In this document: positions 53,711-62,600 of the stretch, piece after piece
How the letters are laid out: each line of letters opens with the position of its first letter
Numbering within the stretch: the stretch's first letter is position 1
From: Clostridiaceae bacterium
GTDB lineage: Bacteria > Bacillota > Clostridia > Acetivibrionales > DUMC01
NCBI GenBank assembly: GCA_012840075.1
Contig: DUMC01000112.1
Span: 1 to 64,000, forward strand
Length of the DNA: 64,000 nt
Direction: 5' to 3'
Notes under the pieces: generated by a model
Told to the model about the DNA's origin: nothing
The model's database searches: none
Seen by the model: the letters and a program-made list of their open reading frames with translations, nothing else
Translations under genes and position numbers: made by a program

Positions 53711-53872
53711 GATTAATTACAAAAAGCGGTTTGCAGGAGGAACAACCATGAGCTTAACTATGCAACAAATATGCTATAAAATACGGAAAAGATATGATAC
53801 TGCATGCGGACAAAATATGATACTGCGAAAAAGATGTTTCCCCTACAAACCGCTTTTTTAAGAAAATTAATC
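53711..53872. mobile_element. Candidate MITE-like or structured RNA element bounded by inverted repeats
   Basis: GATTAATT (53711-53718) and AAAAAGCGGTTTG (53721-53733) are mirrored by CAAACCGCTTTTT (53846-53858) and AATTAATC (53865-53872), giving a 21-bp broken terminal stem around 112 bases. The interior has a strong AGGAGG-ATG pair and a doubled ATATGATACTGC. The right arm plus T6 can also act as a terminator-like end. No transposase and no duplicated target site is obvious. Confidence 0.5.
53748..53861 (+). CDS. 37-residue mini-ORF inside the inverted-repeat element
   Basis: AGGAGG eight bases upstream of ATG 53748 opens a frame of 37 residues (MSLTMQQICYKIRKRYDTAC..., three Cys, basic) that stops in the T-run of the right inverted repeat. 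The last codons are therefore dictated by the repeat arm. Unknown family; it could be a real small peptide or coincidence within a structured RNA. Confidence 0.35.
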   Translation: MSLTMQQICYKIRKRYDTACGQNMILRKRCFPYKPLF

Positions 53873-53953
53873 GTTATTTATAAGAGAATTATTTATTATT
53901 AATTTATTATTTAAGTACCAATATATCTCCTTTGATATAAAATATTACCTTCC

Positions 53954-54778
53954 CTATTCTTTGGCACAAATTATGGCAGCACCGGCTGCTGTGGCGTATT
54001 CAGCATGCTCAGGTATGTGAAATCTTACGTCAAAAATATTGCCCAGGTTATCAAATATATCTTTTGCTTGCGGTACATTAACAAGGTTTCCTGTCAACAC
54101 AACATCCTTGATGTTGTCTATACGTGTTGCGAAGACAGATAACATTCCTATAGTCTGAAATACAAGATTTATAATACCAAGTGCTATATCAGCTCTGGTA
54201 GCCAAGTCGCTTATTTTACCGAAATTCGAAGCAGTAGTATCGGGAGGAAGTACACCTACGGACGAGTCCATTGATATATCTTTTATTGTGAGATCGATAT
54301 TGGCAAGATTCCCACCGTGTGCAGTTTCAATAAGATCATCAAAACTTCTTACATTTAACATTCTATTTGACAACCCAAGGAGGGTTCCTCCTCCCACGCC
54401 TGTACCGCCCATGTGTTTAACTTCATTGTAACTTGCAGAAACAAAAGCGGTACCGGTTCCCATACTTACAATAATGGCTTTTTCAAGTCCGCTTAGAAAC
54501 AATCCCCCTATGCCGATGGCTCGAAACTCATCGACTTTTCCCGTAGGTATTCCGTACAGGTTATCAGTTATAAAAGATGAACCTACACCTGTTATTTTGA
54601 CCTTTTCAATATCATTGAGAGACAATTTATTGACACTTAAAAACTTGCCGAATGCACCATAAACCGATGAAACAGGATCTGCTGCTTTAACAAGCATTGG
54701 GCTGAATATTTTATTGTTGTCAAGACCGACAATTTTTGTTGTACTGCCACCAATATCTATACCTATAATTTTCCCCAT
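53954..54778 (-). CDS. coaW: Type II pantothenate kinase
   Basis: A 274-residue ASKHA-fold kinase of the bacterial CoaW/eukaryotic-like type II class: the phosphate-1 loop GIDIGGSTTKIVG, VKITGVGSSFITD, IVSMGTGTAFVSA, GGTGVGGGTLLGLS and the C-terminal VLTGNLVNVPQ and ATAAGAAIIC. It phosphorylates pantothenate, the committed step of coenzyme A synthesis, and this class is usually insensitive to CoA feedback. AGGAG is 8 bases before ATG 54778; a GTG three codons earlier abuts the ribosome site. It is transcribed away from the methyltransferase gene. Confidence 0.93.
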   Translation of the reverse strand: MGKIIGIDIGGSTTKIVGLDNNKIFSPMLVKAADPVSSVYGAFGKFLSVNKLSLNDIEKVKITGVGSSFITDNLYGIPTGKVDEFRAIGIGGLFLSGLEKAIIVSMGTGTAFVSASYNEVKHMGGTGVGGGTLLGLSNRMLNVRSFDDLIETAHGGNLANIDLTIKDISMDSSVGVLPPDTTASNFGKISDLATRADIALGIINLVFQTIGMLSVFATRIDNIKDVVLTGNLVNVPQAKDIFDNLGNIFDVRFHIPEHAEYATAAGAAIICAKE

Positions 54779-55549
54779 ATTAAACACTCCTAATAATTGG
54801 TATTCTGAAATTACAATTAGTATTTATTTAATTACTATATTTATGTAAATACTCTTTAAATTATTTAAAATCTTTAATTCATATAAAATCACTTAAGCGC
54901 TTTTATACTCACATTACTATGTGAGTTGTTGCTTTCCTTGTAAATATTAGGATACAACATTTTAGTGTGTATAGCAAAAATGTAATTATTTATAAATATA
55001 AAGTTTTATATAAAATATGTATTATCTGTATAAATATTCGTTGTACTGTATATTTATAATATAATAGCACCATTGCATATTATTGTAAATAGTACTAAAA
55101 AATTTTTAAATTTAAAAATCCGCATATGACATAATATTACAAAAAACTAAATGTTTTTTCAATAAAATTAAGTTTTAATATTGTATAATAAAAAAATGAT
55201 ACAACATAAAAGAAGCAATATACATGCTGAAAATGCATTATAACCCAAGCATGCATTATATTTTTATTCGTAAATTTGTGTAAATGTTTGTAAATGATAT
55301 AATTGCAAATATACATAATTTACGAGTAAATATGTTGCTTTGCCGGATAAAACTATATATAACTGTATATAACTGTAACTTAATAATATTTAAAATAATT
55401 TAAAATAATTCTAAAATTAAATAATTTAAAATAATTCTAAATAATCTTAAATAATTTTAAAGTGATTTGTAGTTTAGCATAAAACATATTTGCTTTATTA
55501 AAAAATTAAGTTATTTAATAAACTTTAATAAATAGGAGACGTAATCAAT
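54779..55549. other. 771-base AT-rich divergent intergenic region
   Basis: No gene found on either strand. Notable: a perfect palindrome ACTCACAT-tact-ATGTGAGT (54907-54926), a doubled ATGCATTATA near 55229-55260, a possible promoter TTGTGT (55276-55281)/TATAAT (55298-55303, 16-base spacer), and a TTTAAAATAATTCTAAA-type tandem tract (about 55388-55460). Confidence 0.55.
54907..54926. promoter_or_regulatory. Palindrome, possible operator
   Basis: ACTCACAT and ATGTGAGT form a perfect 8-bp inverted repeat around TACT, about 130 bases upstream of coaW and 624 upstream of the methyltransferase gene. It could be a regulator site or an RNA hairpin in the coaW leader. Confidence 0.4.
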
Positions 55550-56911
55550 ATGAAACCAAAAGAATTGCTTTTTAAAGTTTTAAAACACGAAGAAACAGAA
55601 AGAGCAGCATGGGTACCTTTTGCAGGGGTACATGCGGGAAAATTGGTAGGTTATAGCGCAGATGAAATTTTAAAAGACGGTGATAAATTATTTGAAGCCC
55701 TCAAAGCAGTTAATAAACTATATAAACCTGACGGACAACCCATAGTTTTTGATCTCCAGTTGGAGGCTGAATGCCTGGGGTGTGATTTGATTTGGGCGAA
55801 AGATGCTCCTCCTTCAGTAGCAACCCATCCCCTTGAGGAACAAGCAACAGTTCCATGTTTATGTACAATTCCTACGGAAGAAGACGGCCGTTTACCAATG
55901 GTTTTAGACGTAATGCGCAGAATGAAAAAAGAGGTAGGAGATACTACAGCTTTATATGGCTTAATCTGCGGACCTTTCACTTTGGCTTCTCATCTTCGCG
56001 GAAATAATATTTTTATGGATATGTATGATGATGATCAGTACGTAAAAGATCTGCTTGAGTATTGTTGCCAGGTAGGCAAGAGAATGGCTGAATATTATGT
56101 AAATGCCGGTATGGATGTTATTGCTGTAGTTGACCCCTTGATTTCACAAATATCTTCGGCACATTTTGAAGAGTTTATGCATGATCCTTTCACGGAGCTT
56201 TTTGATACAATAAGAGAATTAGGAGCATTTTCTTCCTTCTTTGTCTGTGGAAATGCTTCGAGAAATATAGAAGTAATGTGCAAGACAAATCCTGATTCCA
56301 TATCAGTAGATGAAAATGTGGATCTTGTAGCGGCAAAGAAAATTACAGACAAGTACAATATTGCAATTGGAGGAAATATACCTCTTACCTCAATAATGCT
56401 TCATGGTACCCAACAAGATAACATGAAATATGTTGTAGACCTCCTGGACAGCATAGACAATAAGAAGAATCTAATCATAGCGCCTGGATGCGATATGCCA
56501 TATAATGTGCCGATTGAGAATGCCATTGGTGTATCTCAAGCAGTGTTGCACCTTGACGAAACCCGTAAAATGGTTGAAAATTACACATCCCAGGAATTGG
56601 ACATTGATGTGGAACTTCCTGATTACGATAACTTAACTAAACCTCTTGTAGAGGTATTTACTTTGGATTCAGCAACATGTGCGGCTTGCACATATATGAT
56701 GAGGGCAGTCCTTGAGGCAAAGGAAAAATTTGGTGATGCAATTGATATTGTAGAATATAAATTTACCTTAAAGGAAAATATTGCAAGATGTAAAAAGATG
56801 GGTGTAAAGAACCTACCTTCAATTTATATTAACGGGCAGCTTAAATTTTCATCTATAATTCCAAGCAGGGAAGAGCTTGAAAAGGCAATAACTGAACAAA
56901 TGAAACACTAA
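55550..56911 (+). CDS. UroD/MtbA-type methyltransferase fused to a CxxC thioredoxin-like domain
   Basis: A 453-residue protein. Residues 1-345 form a uroporphyrinogen-decarboxylase-like barrel of the MtaA/MtbA corrinoid:CoM-methyltransferase kind (KPKELLFKVLKHEETERAAW, GPFTLASHLRG, ISVDENVDLVAAKK, GGNIPLTSIMLHGT). In that family zinc is held by His-x-Cys and a later Cys; here Cys233 (FVCGNASRN) and Cys314 (APGCDMP) are present but the His position is Phe231. Residues about 365-453 add a thioredoxin-like domain with CAAC (377-380) and NLPSIYINGQLKFSS (cis-Pro-type loop). GGAGA precedes the ATG. A CobW-type GTPase follows. Substrate unknown. Confidence 0.85.
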   Translation: MKPKELLFKVLKHEETERAAWVPFAGVHAGKLVGYSADEILKDGDKLFEALKAVNKLYKPDGQPIVFDLQLEAECLGCDLIWAKDAPPSVATHPLEEQATVPCLCTIPTEEDGRLPMVLDVMRRMKKEVGDTTALYGLICGPFTLASHLRGNNIFMDMYDDDQYVKDLLEYCCQVGKRMAEYYVNAGMDVIAVVDPLISQISSAHFEEFMHDPFTELFDTIRELGAFSSFFVCGNASRNIEVMCKTNPDSISVDENVDLVAAKKITDKYNIAIGGNIPLTSIMLHGTQQDNMKYVVDLLDSIDNKKNLIIAPGCDMPYNVPIENAIGVSQAVLHLDETRKMVENYTSQELDIDVELPDYDNLTKPLVEVFTLDSATCAACTYMMRAVLEAKEKFGDAIDIVEYKFTLKENIARCKKMGVKNLPSIYINGQLKFSSIIPSREELEKAITEQMKH

Positions 56912-57077
56912 AATAAAATGCTAAAAATAAACAATGGAATAAAGCAATGAAATAAAACGGAATTCTAAATTGAAACACTAAAAATGAAATTTTAGCGATT
57001 AAACATTTATAATAAAACAATTAGTGTAATTAAACAATTAATAAAATTATTAACGAGGAAAATGAAGGGATAAAATC

Positions 57078-58058
57078 ATGACAAAATTATTCTTGATTAC
57101 CGGATTCTTGGGATCAGGAAAAACCACTTTTTTGAAAAATTTTGTTAAACTTTTTCCAAAGGATGAAATTGCTATTATAATAAACGAATTCGGTAAGGAG
57201 GGGATAGATGCCAAGCTTCTATCCTCTCTTAAAATTTCTATTTCAGAAATAGTAAATGGCTCGATTTTCTGTGTTTGCAGGTTGGAACAATTTAAGCAAA
57301 CACTAAAAGAAGTTATTGAAAAACAGCCGGACATTGTCATTGTAGAAACTTCAGGATTATCAGACCCTACCGGTATCAGGGATATTCTGTCTTCCGAAGA
57401 ATTTAGGGACATTCAATATATGGGCAGCATCTGCCTTGTTGATGCTTTGAATTTAAAGAAAGTATATTCGACTGCGAGGGTATGCAAAGCACAAATAGCA
57501 ACCAGTGATATTGCGGTTATAAATAAAACCGATATTGCAAGTGCGGATGAAATTGAAAATTGCAAAGAGATTTTAAAAACACAAAAACCAAATATAAGGA
57601 TCTTTGAAACCTCCTTTGGATACATCAAGCCAGAATGGATAGATGATATGACCGAGCTGAAGCCTGATACTGATATGGATTTGTTACAAGCCGATACTGA
57701 CACAAATTCGCTTCAATATATGAAAAACGTTAAAACCCGGGACATAACTCTGCAAAAATACTTAATTTTGGTTAAGGATACTTTTACGTATCAAAGATTT
57801 ATTCAATTCATAAAGATGTTCGTGGAAGATACTTATAGAATCAAAGGGTTTGTCTCTATTGGCGGAGAAATATATTTGGTGGATTGTGTAAGCAATATGA
57901 TTAAGGTTGAAAAACATGATATAGCAGATTCAAATAACTCAAATATTGTTCCCGGTAGAATTGTTGTTTTGTCAGGTAAGGGCATGCCTACCCGAAAAAG
58001 CATCAAGGATGCAGTCAGCTTATATCACAATGATGTAATTAGTTTCATGCAAAATTAG
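57078..58058 (+). CDS. CobW/G3E-family GTPase (metal or cofactor chaperone)
   Basis: A 326-residue P-loop GTPase: Walker A GFLGSGKTTFLKN, the metal-binding loop IFCVCRLEQF (CxC in place of the classical CxCC), switch/Walker B IVIVETSGLSDP, and base-recognition NKTD. The C-terminal domain has RIKGFVSIGGEIYLVDCV. G3E proteins insert or hand over metals (Zn, Co, Ni) or cofactors to partners. It begins 166 bases after the methyltransferase gene on the same strand, suggesting that it serves that enzyme, for example zinc or corrinoid loading; inference. GAGGAAAATGAAGGG precedes the ATG. Confidence 0.88.
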   Translation: MTKLFLITGFLGSGKTTFLKNFVKLFPKDEIAIIINEFGKEGIDAKLLSSLKISISEIVNGSIFCVCRLEQFKQTLKEVIEKQPDIVIVETSGLSDPTGIRDILSSEEFRDIQYMGSICLVDALNLKKVYSTARVCKAQIATSDIAVINKTDIASADEIENCKEILKTQKPNIRIFETSFGYIKPEWIDDMTELKPDTDMDLLQADTDTNSLQYMKNVKTRDITLQKYLILVKDTFTYQRFIQFIKMFVEDTYRIKGFVSIGGEIYLVDCVSNMIKVEKHDIADSNNSNIVPGRIVVLSGKGMPTRKSIKDAVSLYHNDVISFMQN

Positions 58059-58599
58059 CTAATAATTTTAACTAGATATTGTAATTAATTAGTTAATTAG
58101 CCAATTAATTAATTAATCTCAAATCGATTCATATAGCAATTAATATAATTTAATTTTATATATATTCGCATAGGATTTGGTTCATTTAAATTCAGTTTTT
58201 CATGAAGAATAGATTTCTTGCCAACATGTAACACAAATCCCCCTTCATGAATAATATGGTATGGAGTAAGCAAAGTGCTTAAATTTAACTACTTGGAGAA
58301 GTCGGAATAGGCGTTATAATAGGGCGGTAACCGGTATGACGTACCGGTTACCGGAACATATTTGTCCGAGAGCGGAATTATCATTTAAAACTCTATACTG
58401 CAGATGCTAAATTTACAAATGTTACAAACGATACTAAATATTTTTAAATGTTACATTGTGTCAAGTGTAACAAATGCTGCATTTCCGAACTAGAGCTATA
58501 TTATCGAACACGGCACAACCGAAGGCGGCATTATTAAATGCAGGAATATCAAAATGCATTATTATCAAAAATCATATTAAGTGAGAGGGGGATTTTTAT
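58059..58599. other. 541-base gene-free region with a strong palindrome
   Basis: No gene seen. CGGTAACCGGTA (58325-58336) and TACCGGTTACCG (58342-58353) form a perfect 12-bp stem with a 5-base loop and no T-run. Further on, TGTTACA...TGTAACA (about 58447-58470) is a second inverted pair. Confidence 0.6.
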
Positions 58600-58728
58600 A
58601 TGACAGAAGAAAGAATGGGATACGGTTGTGGATACGGTAGAGAATGGATATGGTGGATCATTATTATTATCATAATTATCTGCTTGTTCTGCCCGGGCAT
58701 ATTCGGCGGCTATGGATACAGGGAATAA
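58600..58728 (+). CDS. 42-residue Gly/Tyr-rich membrane peptide (YjcZ-like)
   Basis: ATG 58600 with GAGAGGGGG upstream opens a 42-residue frame: MTEERMGYGCGYGREW, a run of eight isoleucines within a membrane helix, then CLFCPGIFGGYGYRE. Gly/Tyr-rich ends around one helix are typical of tiny YjcZ-type sporulation proteins. A strong terminator follows at 58822-58860. One of three comparable peptides within 720 bases. Function unknown. Confidence 0.72.
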   Translation: MTEERMGYGCGYGREWIWWIIIIIIIICLFCPGIFGGYGYRE

Positions 58729-58821
58729 TCGAAGAACAAGTGAATAAAGCAAAAGAATAAATAAAAAAGCAAGTAAATGATTGAAACAAGTGAATAATTG
58801 AAAGAAATTGCATATCAAATG

Positions 58822-58860
58822 AAAAAATCCAATGCAAAATTTGAGCATTGGATTTTTTTT
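58822..58860. terminator. Strong terminator hairpin
   Basis: AAAAAATCCAATGC pairs with GCATTGGATTTTTT around a 9-base loop with T8 behind; flanking A-run makes it bidirectional. Confidence 0.93.
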
Positions 58861-58933
58861 ATGAGAAATTTGTTGCTTCGCAATTTACATAAGTATCAGT
58901 TACAAATATCAGTTATTAAATATTAATAAAGTA

Positions 58934-58967
58934 AAATCCGAGGGGATGGAATAATCTCCTCGGATTT
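58934..58967 (-). terminator. Terminator for the minus-strand mini-genes
   Basis: AAATCCGAGG and CCTCGGATTT form the stem; on the minus strand TTTTACTTTATT follows. It lies just downstream of the minus-strand gene ending at 59027. Confidence 0.8.
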
Positions 58968-59026
58968 GTGATTTAGTAATTGAATATTGTTATATTTTAG
59001 AGTTTGAATTATATTAATCTCCAGCG

Positions 59027-59143
59027 TTAATCTCTGAATACACCGCCACATCTTCCACACCAGAAGAGGAGCAGGAAGAGGATTATAAACCAGAGGATGG
59101 TATCATTATCGAAAATATCCCCTAAAATTCCCTTATTTGACAT
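59027..59143 (-). CDS. 38-residue membrane peptide
   Basis: From ATG 59143 on the minus strand (AAAGGAGAG upstream) a 38-residue frame runs to TAA 59027. It starts MSNKGILGDIFDNDTILWF, continues in a hydrophobic helix rich in Leu, Ile and Phe, and ends CGRCGGVFRD. Layout mirrors the next peptide: short polar N end with Gly, one helix, short charged C end. Likely a spore-associated mini-protein; no named family recognised. Confidence 0.72.
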   Translation of the reverse strand: MSNKGILGDIFDNDTILWFIILFLLLFWCGRCGGVFRD

Positions 59144-59211
59144 ATGGTTTATACTCTCCTTTCTACATTTATTTTATTAACATTTTAATTAACTTTAACT
59201 TTCATTAACTT

Positions 59212-59316
59212 TTACTCTTCTCTGAAATCAAATCTTCCAAAACCGAAGAACAAAATTAGGAATACAATTATGAAGAATAATATTTCACTGTTGCCACCAA
59301 AGATGCCTTTACCCAT
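59212..59316 (-). CDS. 34-residue membrane peptide
   Basis: From ATG 59316 on the minus strand (AAAGGGGG upstream) a 34-residue frame runs to TAA 59212: MGKGIFGGNSEILFF, a hydrophobic helix, then FGRFDFREE. It shares with the 38-residue neighbour the K-G-I pattern at the start, an acidic residue at the helix border and an FRD/FRE end, so the two are probably paralogues. They are 68 bases apart and probably share a transcript ending at 58934. Confidence 0.72.
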   Translation of the reverse strand: MGKGIFGGNSEILFFIIVFLILFFGFGRFDFREE

Positions 59317-59651
59317 TTCAAAACCCCCTTTCCTTAGAGCCTTTGAAGGAAATAGTTGAACGCATTGATTAGTACCTTTCTTATATAGTTTTAATTAGGT
59401 TTTTTTATAAGATTTAGCTGATAGTTTATATTATTCAAAACAAGAGCGTATGGTTACAAAATTAATCAATATTCATTTATCATAAGTACAGCAGCATTTT
59501 ACTGTTTTGAAATATCTTCAGTACATATTATGTAAATGTGACTAATAGTGTGAATACAAATTACATAACAATGAAATAATATGAATTGACTTACGTATAT
59601 GAAGTATTATTTATTTGATGAAAATTTTTCCGTAAGCTGAGGAGTGTTGGT
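59317..59651. other. Intergenic region before the PFOR gene
   Basis: AT-rich divergent spacer. TTGACTT near 59585 could be a -35 box for the PFOR gene but the matching -10 is not clear. No repeats of note. Confidence 0.4.
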
Positions 59652-62600
59652 ATGAGTAAAAAACAAACAATGGACGGAAATCAAGCGGCAGCTTATGCTT
59701 CCTATGCTTTTACCGAAGTTGCTGCCATATATCCTATAACACCGTCATCACCGATGGCTGAAAGCGTGGATGAATGGGCTACTAAAGGTATGAAGAATAT
59801 ATTCGGCCAGAAAGTTAAAGTTGTAGAAATGCAGTCTGAAGCAGGAGCTGCAGGTGCAATGCATGGATCTCTTGCAGCAGGAGCATTAACTACAACTTAT
59901 ACGGCATCCCAGGGATTGCTTTTGATGATACCAAATATTTATAAAATGGCAGGAGAACTTTTACCCGGAGTTTTGCATGTCAGTGCAAGAGCAATAGCTA
60001 CTCATGCATTATCTATTTTTGGAGATCATCAGGATGTAATGGCGTGCAGACAGACCGGGGCAGCCATGATGGCTTCGGCAAACGTACAGGAAGTTATGGA
60101 TTTGGGCTTTATTTCCCATCTTTCTGCTATTAAATCCAGAATACCGTTTATACATTTTTTTGATGGTTTTAGAACATCCCATGAGTACCAAAAAATAGAT
60201 GTTCCGGATTATGATGAAATTGAAAGCCTAATTGACTATGAGGCAATAAATGCTTTCAGAAGAAGAGGACTAAATCCTCAACATCCTGTAGCAAGAGGTA
60301 CTGCTCAAAACCCGGATATATATTTTCAGGGAAGAGAAGCTTCAAATAAGTTCTATAACGAAGTTCCGAGCATAGTTGAGTATTACATGAAAGAATACGG
60401 AAAGATAACAGGCAGAAAATACAACTTATTTGATTACTATGGTGCTAATGATGCTGAATATGTAATTGTCGCCATGGGTTCAGTATGCGATACAATAGAA
60501 GAAGTTGTTGATTACCTGAATAAGCGGGGAGAGAAAACCGGTTTAATTAAAGTCCATCTGTACAGACCATTTTCGGAATCACACTTTTTATCTGTTTTGC
60601 CTAATACCGTTAAAAGAATAGCCGTATTGGACAGAACGAAAGAACCGGGAGCTCTGGGTGAGCCATTATACCTAGATGTAGTAAAGACACTTTCAAAGAA
60701 TCCTGCATTTTCAAAACTTGATACCGATTATGTTATAGGCGGAAGATACGGACTCGGTTCTAAAGATACCAGACCGTCTCAAATACTCGCAGTGTTTAAA
60801 AGTTTGAAACAGAACAAACCAAAGGACCGTTTTACTATTGGGATAGTAGACGATGTTACAAATACGTCTTTACCTGAAGAAGGAGTTATAGATACTACTC
60901 CTGAGGGAACTATAAGCTGTAAATTCTGGGGTCTGGGTTCTGATGGAACGGTAGGGGCAAATAAGAGCGCCATAAAAATTATAGGTGATAATACCGATTT
61001 ATATGTCCAAGGATATTTTTCCTATGACAGCAAGAAATCAGGAGGTACGACAATATCACACCTTAGGTTTGGAAAACAACCCATCAGGTCCTCGTATTTA
61101 ATATATAATGCAGATTATATTGCTTGCCATAACAAATCTTTTATTTACCATTATGACATTCTTAAAGGATTGAAGAAAAATGGAACTTTTGTGTTAAATT
61201 GTCCCTGGACGCCTGAAGAACTTGATGAAAAGCTTCCCGGTTATTTAAAAAAGTATATTGCCGAAAATGACATTAACTTTTATATAATCGACGCAGTATC
61301 CATAGCTTCTGAAGTGGGGCTTGGAAATAGAATTAACATGATAATGCAAACCGTATTCTTTAAGCTTGCTAATGTGATACCTTTGGAAGATGCAATTCGA
61401 TATCTCAAGGATTCCATTGAGAAAAGCTATGGTAAAAAAGGCAAAGATATAGTAAATATGAACACCGCAGCTGTGGATAGAGCACTTGAAGCTTTAATTA
61501 AGGTAGATGTTCCTGAATCATGGAAGAACATATCAAATGACGATCTTGAACCAATAGGAAGGATAGTCCTAGATGAAACCGGAGAACCTGACTTCGTTAA
61601 GAATATACAAAGACCTATGGCAAGGAATGAAGGGGACGAACTTCCCGTAAGTGCTTTTAACGGCATGGAAGACGGTTCATACCCGTTAGGAACAACTGCT
61701 TACGAAAAGAGGGGTATTGCAGTATTTCTCCCACAGTGGCAGGAAGAAAAGTGCATACAATGCAACCGCTGTTCTTTTGTATGTCCGCACGCTACGATAA
61801 GACCGTTTTTGTTGGATAAGGAAGAGCAAAAGAGGAAACCCGAAGGATTTGTAACATTAAAAGCCATGGGTAAAGGTTTCGAAGAATATGAATATCGCAT
61901 TCAAGTTTCTCCATACGACTGCACAGGTTGTGGCAATTGTGCCGATGTATGCCCGGCTAAAGGTAAGGCCTTGGTAATGGTACCTGCTGAAGAAGAAATG
62001 GAAAGACAATCTGAAAATTGGGAATTTGCAATGACTTTAACAGAAAAGAAAGGTTTACTGCCGCTGGATACCTTAAAAGGCAGCCAATTTGCAAGACCGC
62101 TCTTGGAGTTCAACGGTGCATGTCCGGGATGCGGCGAAACTCCGTATATCAGGCTGTTAACCCAGCTATTTGGAGAAAGAATGATTATAGCAAATGCAAC
62201 AGGATGCTCTTCCATATGGGCAGCCAGTGCGCCGTCTATTGCCTATACAACAAACGCTGAAGGGAAAGGTCCTGCGTGGGCAAATTCCTTATTTGAAGAT
62301 AATGCGGAATTTGGCTTCGGTATATACCTGGGAATTAAACAAATCAGGTCAAAACTTACAGAACTCATATATCTGGCTGTTAACGAAGGAATTATAGATA
62401 AATACGCGGCAGAGTTAGGATACAATGCAGAGGAGCTAAGACAAAACTTAAAAGAATGGTTACAAAACAAAGATGACGGTGAAAAATCAAAAGTATTATC
62501 GGATAAAATAATCAGTATTTTAAACAAAATAGATAAGAATAAGCTTATTAAGTCAATTAACTCAAATATGGGTGACAATCCGGCTAATAGTGATGACCTG

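Noticed and set aside
53679-53747. Longer version of the mini-ORF starting at 53679
   Set aside because: No ribosome site; the AGGAGG-ATG at 53748 is far better, and even that frame is uncertain.
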